From assembly GCA_934636305.1 (NCBI GenBank), contig CAKUAM010000079.1, positions 1 to 9,552 on the forward strand: DNA of 9,552 nt, written 5' to 3'. Made by a program: the position numbers and the translations under genes. This DNA comes from an uncultured Oscillospiraceae bacterium. GTDB lineage: Bacteria > Bacillota > Clostridia > Oscillospirales > Oscillospiraceae. Shown in pieces: positions 6,119 through 9,552 of this stretch (within the stretch, counting starts at the first letter, position 1; the number at the start of each line of letters is the position of its first letter). The notes below the pieces were generated by a model that was not told the origin of the DNA, searched no databases, and saw only the letters and a list, made by a program, of their open reading frames with translations.

Positions 6119-8944
6119 ATGGAAAACTTCATCCGCGTGCGGGGCGCACGCGTCAACAACTTAAAAAACGTCTCCGTCGATATCCCGCGTGACAAGCTGG
6201 TGGTGCTGACGGGCCTGTCCGGCTCCGGCAAATCGTCGCTCGCGTTCGATACAATCTTTGCCGAGGGCCAGCGGCGCTATGTGGAATCGCTGTCGAGCTA
6301 TGCGCGCATGTTTCTCGGGCAGATGGACAAGCCGGACGTGGATGCCATCGACGGCCTTTCTCCTGCCATCTCGATTGACCAGAAAACCACCAGCCGCAAC
6401 CCGCGTTCCACCGTCGGTACGGTGACGGAAATCTATGATTATCTGCGCCTTTTGTGGGCGCGCTGCGGCACGCCGCACTGCCCCAAGTGCGGCAAGGAAA
6501 TCCGCCGCCAGACCATTGACCAGATTGTCGATCAGATCATGGGCTTACCGGAGCGGACGAAATTTCAGATTCTCTCCCCCGTCGTGCGCGGAAAAAAGGG
6601 CGAGCACCAGAAGATTTTTGACGACGCGCGGCGCGGCGGCTACGCGCGTGTGCGCGTGGACGGCAGCCTGTATGAGCTGACGGAGGAAATTTCCCTCGAT
6701 AAGAACAAAAAGCACCACATTGAGGTCGTGGTCGACCGGCTCATCATGAAGCCGGATCTGGCCCGCCGGCTGACCGATTCGGTGGAAACAGCGGCCAACC
6801 TGTCCGGCGGTCTTGTCATCCTCAATGGGCTGGACGGCGACAAGGATACGCTTTTTTCCCAGAACTACGCCTGTGAGGACTGCGGAATTTCCATGCCGGA
6901 GCTCTCGCCGCGCATGTTCTCCTTCAATAACCCCTATGGCGCCTGCCCGATGTGCTCCGGTCTTGGCACACAGCAGGTAGCCGATCCGCTGCTCATCATC
7001 CCGGATCGCTCAAAATCCATTCTGCAGGGCGCCATTCAGGCCTCCGGCTGGAACAACGTCCGCGATGACTCCATCGCGCGGATGTATTTTGAGGCGCTGG
7101 GAAAAAAATATCATTTTTCTCTGAACGATCCCGTGGAGTCCCTGCCGCAGTCTGCGCTTGATGCAATTCTCTATGGCACAGGCACAGAAAAGCTGACCAT
7201 CTATTATGAGCGCGCCAATGGACGCGGAACCATTGAGCGTCCGTTTGAGGGCATCGTGAACAATGTTGCGCGCCGGCTGCATGAAACGCAGTCCGACGCC
7301 ATGCGCAAGGAGCTGGAGGAATGCATGTCCGAACGCCCCTGCCCCAAATGCCGCGGGCGCCGGCTGTCGGATATCAGCCTGGCCGTAACCGTCGGCGGCA
7401 TGAACATCATGGATTTCTGCGCAATGCCAATTGCAGAGGAGCTCAAATTCATTGAAAATCTGAAGCTTACCGGCTCCATGGCCGTCATTGCCGAGCAGAT
7501 TGTGCGGGAAATCCGCTCCCGGCTGTCGTTTCTGCAGGCCGTGGGCCTGAGCTATCTGACGCTCTCACGCTCCGCTGCAACACTCTCCGGCGGCGAGAGC
7601 CAGCGCATCCGACTGGCAACGCAGATCGGCTCCAGTCTGATCGGCGTTCTGTATATCCTCGACGAGCCGTCCATTGGTCTGCACCAGCGCGACAATGATA
7701 AGCTGCTGGACACGCTGCGCCGCCTGCGCGACATTGGCAACTCCGTACTTGTCGTCGAGCATGACGAGGACACCATGCGCGCGGCAGACTTCATTGTCGA
7801 TGTCGGCCCGGGCGCCGGCGTCCATGGCGGAGAAATCATCGCTGCCGGCAGCGTGGACGACATCATTGCTGCGCCGCGCTCGATCACCGGGCAGTATCTG
7901 TCCGGCGCGAAGAAGATTCCCCTGCCGGAAAAGCGGCGCGAGGGCAACGGAAAGTTCCTGAAAATCTTCGGCGCGGCAGAAAATAACCTGCGCCATATTG
8001 ACGCGTCCTTCCCGCTTGGCACCTTCATCTGCGTGACGGGCGTGTCCGGCTCCGGCAAGTCCAGCCTCGTCAATGAAATCCTGTATAAAAAGCTGTCCAG
8101 CTCGCTCAACCGCGCACGCACACGCCCGGGCACGTTTGACCGCATAGAGGGGCTGGAGCATCTGGACAAGGTTGTCGGCATTGACCAGAGCCCGATCGGG
8201 CGCATGCCGAGCTCCAACCCCGCGACCTACACCGGTGTATTCAACGACATCCGGGATCTGTTTGCCTCCACAGCGGACGCGCGCACGCGCGGCTATGGAC
8301 CGGGCCGGTTCTCCTTCAACACCAAGGGCGGCCGCTGCGAAGCCTGCAGCGGCAACGGCCTTGTCAAAATCGAGATGCACTTCCTCGCCGATGTGTTTGT
8401 CCCCTGCGAGGTCTGCCACGGCAAGCGGTACAACCGGGAGACGCTGGAGGTGCAATACAAGGGCAAGAATATTGCCGATGTGCTGGATATGACTGCGGAG
8501 GAGGCGCTGGCATTCTTCGACAATTTGCCGCGCATCCGCAGCAAAATTGCAACGCTCGTGGATGTCGGTCTTGGCTATATCAAGCTTGGTCAGAGCGCAA
8601 CCACGCTCTCCGGCGGCGAGGCACAGCGCGTCAAGCTGGCAACGGAGCTGTCCAAGCGCGCGACGGGCCGCACGTTCTACATTCTCGACGAGCCGACAAC
8701 TGGCCTGCACATGGCGGACGTGCACAAGCTCATCGAGGTTCTGCAGCGTCTGGTCGACGCCGGCAATACGGTTCTTGTCATTGAGCACAATCTTGACGTC
8801 ATCAAGGTAGCAGATTATATCCTGGACCTTGGCCCGGAGGGCGGCTCCGGCGGCGGCACAATCGTCGCCAGCGGCACACCGGAGCAGATTGCAGCCTGCG
8901 AGGAAAGCTTCACGGGGCAGTATCTCAAGAAGCTCCTGAAATGA
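6119..8944 (+). CDS. uvrA: Excinuclease ABC subunit A (UvrA)
   Basis: The 941-residue DNA-damage sensor of nucleotide excision repair. It works as a dimer, loads UvrB at bulky lesions, and is a tandem ABC ATPase. First ATPase: Walker [10 protein letters not shown] (32-40), signature LSGGESQR (489-496), Walker B LYILDEP (511-517). Second: Walker [10 protein letters not shown] (641-649), signature LSGGEAQR (830-837), Walker B FYILDEP (853-859). Zinc-binding CxxC pairs are complete: 121/124 with 408/411, 252/255 with 276/279, and 740/743 with 763/766. The length matches E. coli UvrA (940), so this is the canonical repair protein rather than the shorter antibiotic-resistance or UvrA2 forms. The ATG at 6119 follows CAGGAG by six bases; upstream in-frame codons cross the promoter. 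uvrB and uvrC are not in the window, so the gene seems to be transcribed alone. Confidence 0.98.
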   Translation: MENFIRVRGARVNNLKNVSVDIPRDKLVVLTGLSGSGKSSLAFDTIFAEGQRRYVESLSSYARMFLGQMDKPDVDAIDGLSPAISIDQKTTSRNPRSTVGTVTEIYDYLRLLWARCGTPHCPKCGKEIRRQTIDQIVDQIMGLPERTKFQILSPVVRGKKGEHQKIFDDARRGGYARVRVDGSLYELTEEISLDKNKKHHIEVVVDRLIMKPDLARRLTDSVETAANLSGGLVILNGLDGDKDTLFSQNYACEDCGISMPELSPRMFSFNNPYGACPMCSGLGTQQVADPLLIIPDRSKSILQGAIQASGWNNVRDDSIARMYFEALGKKYHFSLNDPVESLPQSALDAILYGTGTEKLTIYYERANGRGTIERPFEGIVNNVARRLHETQSDAMRKELEECMSERPCPKCRGRRLSDISLAVTVGGMNIMDFCAMPIAEELKFIENLKLTGSMAVIAEQIVREIRSRLSFLQAVGLSYLTLSRSAATLSGGESQRIRLATQIGSSLIGVLYILDEPSIGLHQRDNDKLLDTLRRLRDIGNSVLVVEHDEDTMRAADFIVDVGPGAGVHGGEIIAAGSVDDIIAAPRSITGQYLSGAKKIPLPEKRREGNGKFLKIFGAAENNLRHIDASFPLGTFICVTGVSGSGKSSLVNEILYKKLSSSLNRARTRPGTFDRIEGLEHLDKVVGIDQSPIGRMPSSNPATYTGVFNDIRDLFASTADARTRGYGPGRFSFNTKGGRCEACSGNGLVKIEMHFLADVFVPCEVCHGKRYNRETLEVQYKGKNIADVLDMTAEEALAFFDNLPRIRSKIATLVDVGLGYIKLGQSATTLSGGEAQRVKLATELSKRATGRTFYILDEPTTGLHMADVHKLIEVLQRLVDAGNTVLVIEHNLDVIKVADYILDLGPEGGSGGGTIVASGTPEQIAACEESFTGQYLKKLLK

Positions 8945-9010
8945 GGATCGGATGGCGGGTTGCGCGCAGCCAGACACGATAGACTGCGCTGGTACAATGG
9001 GCTTTTTACC

Positions 9011-9173
9011 AGGGTGTATCTGAAACCTGCCAACGCCCCCGGACAGCGGGCCTTTTCGCGCTGCGTCAGCGTCATTTTTCCTTGCAATACGTCAGAATTC
9101 CTGCGAAAAAATGTCCTGCTCACCACGAAACTTCCTCGCTGCCGGTCACATCTCCAGTTTTCAGATACACCCT
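9011..9173. repeat. 163-bp element with 19-bp terminal inverted repeats (MITE-like or IS remnant)
   Basis: AGGGTGTATCTGAAA at 9011-9025 recurs exactly in reverse complement at 9159-9173. After one mismatch the match continues for three more bases (outer limits 9029 and 9155). The roughly 125 bases between the arms encode nothing recognisable. Terminal inverted repeats around a short non-coding core fit a miniature inverted-repeat element or the ends of a collapsed insertion sequence. I see no clear target-site duplication in the flanks, so an alternative is a long-range RNA stem. Confidence 0.5.
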
Positions 9174-9220
9174 AAATTTCCTGTTGTCGGAGTCCAGATG
9201 CAGAATGCACCGCCCTATAC

Positions 9221-9280
9221 ATGCGCTTCTTCCCTGTCTTTTCTCCTTTAAGAGAAAAGACAGGGCCGTCAGAGGCGCAT
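9221..9280 (+). terminator. Compound long hairpin, possible uvrA terminator
   Basis: The inner stem is 14 perfect base pairs (9232-9245 with 9252-9265) with a 6-base loop. An outer 10-bp stem (9221-9230 with 9271-9280, one G-U pair) encloses it across an asymmetric internal loop (1 base on the left, 5 on the right). In the plus direction it is followed by TTCTTTTCC, a mediocre U-tract. It lies 276 bases past the uvrA stop, so it may end uvrA transcripts, or be a small structured element of its own. Confidence 0.5.
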
Positions 9281-9296
9281 TTCTTTTCCAAAATGA

Positions 9297-9332
9297 TAAA
9301 AATCGGGCGCTGCCGGATGGCAGCGCCCGATT
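9297..9332 (-). terminator. Intrinsic terminator of gap
   Basis: Perfect 14-bp GC-rich stem (9319-9332 and 9301-9314) with a 4-base loop. On the minus strand it is followed by a TTTTT run and further A/T-rich bases. It begins 17 bases after the gap stop codon, in the classic position, and implies that nothing downstream is co-transcribed with gap. Confidence 0.9.
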
Positions 9333-9349
9333 CTGCTGTTGTTGTGGAA

Positions 9350-9552
9350 TTAGCCCAGCTCGGAGAAATACTTGATGGTGCGAACCATCTGGCTGGTGTA
9401 GGAGTTCTCGTTGTCGTACCAGGAGACAACCTGAACCTGCGTGTCGCCGTTCGGCAGGGGCAGAACCATGGTCTGCGTAGCATCGAACAGGGAGCCGAAG
9501 CGCATGCCGATGATGTCGGAGGAGACGATCTCGTCGGTGTTGTAGCCGAAGG
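9350..9552 (-). CDS. gap: Glyceraldehyde-3-phosphate dehydrogenase, C-terminal part (cut by window edge)
   Basis: Only the last 66 residues are present; the gene continues beyond 9552. Near its left end [18 protein letters not shown] is the conserved stretch of the catalytic domain. [19 protein letters not shown] near the C terminus matches the NAD+-binding Asn and the helix that ends class I GAPDHs. The stop is TAA at 9350-9352. The enzyme converts glyceraldehyde-3-phosphate, phosphate and NAD+ to 1,3-bisphosphoglycerate in glycolysis. Codon choice is strongly biased (CTG, GAC, ACC, CGC), as expected for a very highly expressed gene. The active-site cysteine and cofactor-specifying region lie outside the window, so NAD+ versus NADP+ preference cannot be judged. 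Confidence 0.95.
   Translation of the reverse strand, partial: FGYNTDEIVSSDIIGMRFGSLFDATQTMVLPLPNGDTQVQVVSWYDNENSYTSQMVRTIKYFSELG

Larger units (their letters stand above)
8945..9349. other. Non-coding stretch between convergent uvrA and gap
   Basis: About 400 bases with no frame that has a ribosome site and plausible composition. It contains a 163-bp element bounded by inverted repeats (9011-9173), a compound hairpin (9221-9280) and the gap terminator (9297-9332). Just after uvrA, GCGCAG and CTGCGC (about 8962-8987) could form a weak stem followed later by CTTTTT (9002-9007). This could serve as a poor terminator, but I am not confident. Confidence 0.6.

Noticed and set aside
7565..8977. 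A 470-codon open frame on the minus strand opposite uvrA
   Set aside because: It mirrors the codon pattern of GC-rich uvrA; the plus strand holds all UvrA motifs, and no ribosome site precedes this frame.
8960..9175. Possible 71-aa plus-strand gene after uvrA
   Set aside because: No ribosome site, TTG as the only start, unusual composition, and it runs across the inverted-repeat element.
1..9552. Defence island, prophage, CRISPR, or rRNA/tRNA genes
   Set aside because: All recognised genes are housekeeping or transport genes, no regularly spaced repeats are present, and no tRNA or rRNA signature was seen on either strand.

Overview
The window reads as a chromosomal segment of a GC-rich, anaerobic Firmicute, most plausibly of the Clostridia/Oscillospirales type. 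This is inferred from strong AGGAGG-type ribosome binding sites, sigma-A-like promoters, a stand-alone Na+-decarboxylase beta subunit with a miniature OadG partner, and the styles of GreA, TrmO and UvrA. No rRNA, tRNA, CRISPR array or phage gene is visible, and every gene is intact except the last, which runs off the right edge.

Layout: (1) 1-85, no gene recognised. (2) Minus strand 86-1450, a class-3 aldehyde dehydrogenase with its own promoter and a perfect 15-bp dyad at the very start of its mRNA. (3) Minus strand 1551-2836, a tightly coupled pair: a 375-aa OadB-type membrane protein and a 48-aa OadG-like single-span peptide. They are preceded by a promoter (2985-3014) and a transcription-attenuating leader (2856-2979) whose conserved pieces match the yybP-ykoY (manganese) riboswitch. 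(4) Minus strand greA (3048-3551) and plus strand trmO (3690-4367), divergent from back-to-back promoters. (5) Minus strand cls, a PLD-type cardiolipin synthase (4401-5930), convergent with trmO across a hairpin. (6) Plus strand uvrA (6119-8944), complete, from a near-consensus promoter. (7) 8945-9349, a non-coding stretch with a 163-bp element bounded by 19-bp inverted repeats, a long compound hairpin, and the gap terminator. (8) Minus strand C-terminal end of gap (GAPDH), 9350-9552.

Most genes are unrelated housekeeping functions: transcript cleavage, tRNA t6A methylation, cardiolipin synthesis, nucleotide excision repair and glycolysis. The exception is the riboswitch-controlled oadB/oadG-like pair. 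No biotin-bearing or carboxyltransferase subunit is present nearby, and a leader of a class known for Mn2+ efflux genes sits in front. This suggests the pair may be a cation transporter rather than half of a decarboxylase. That idea is inference and is the main thing to follow up here.
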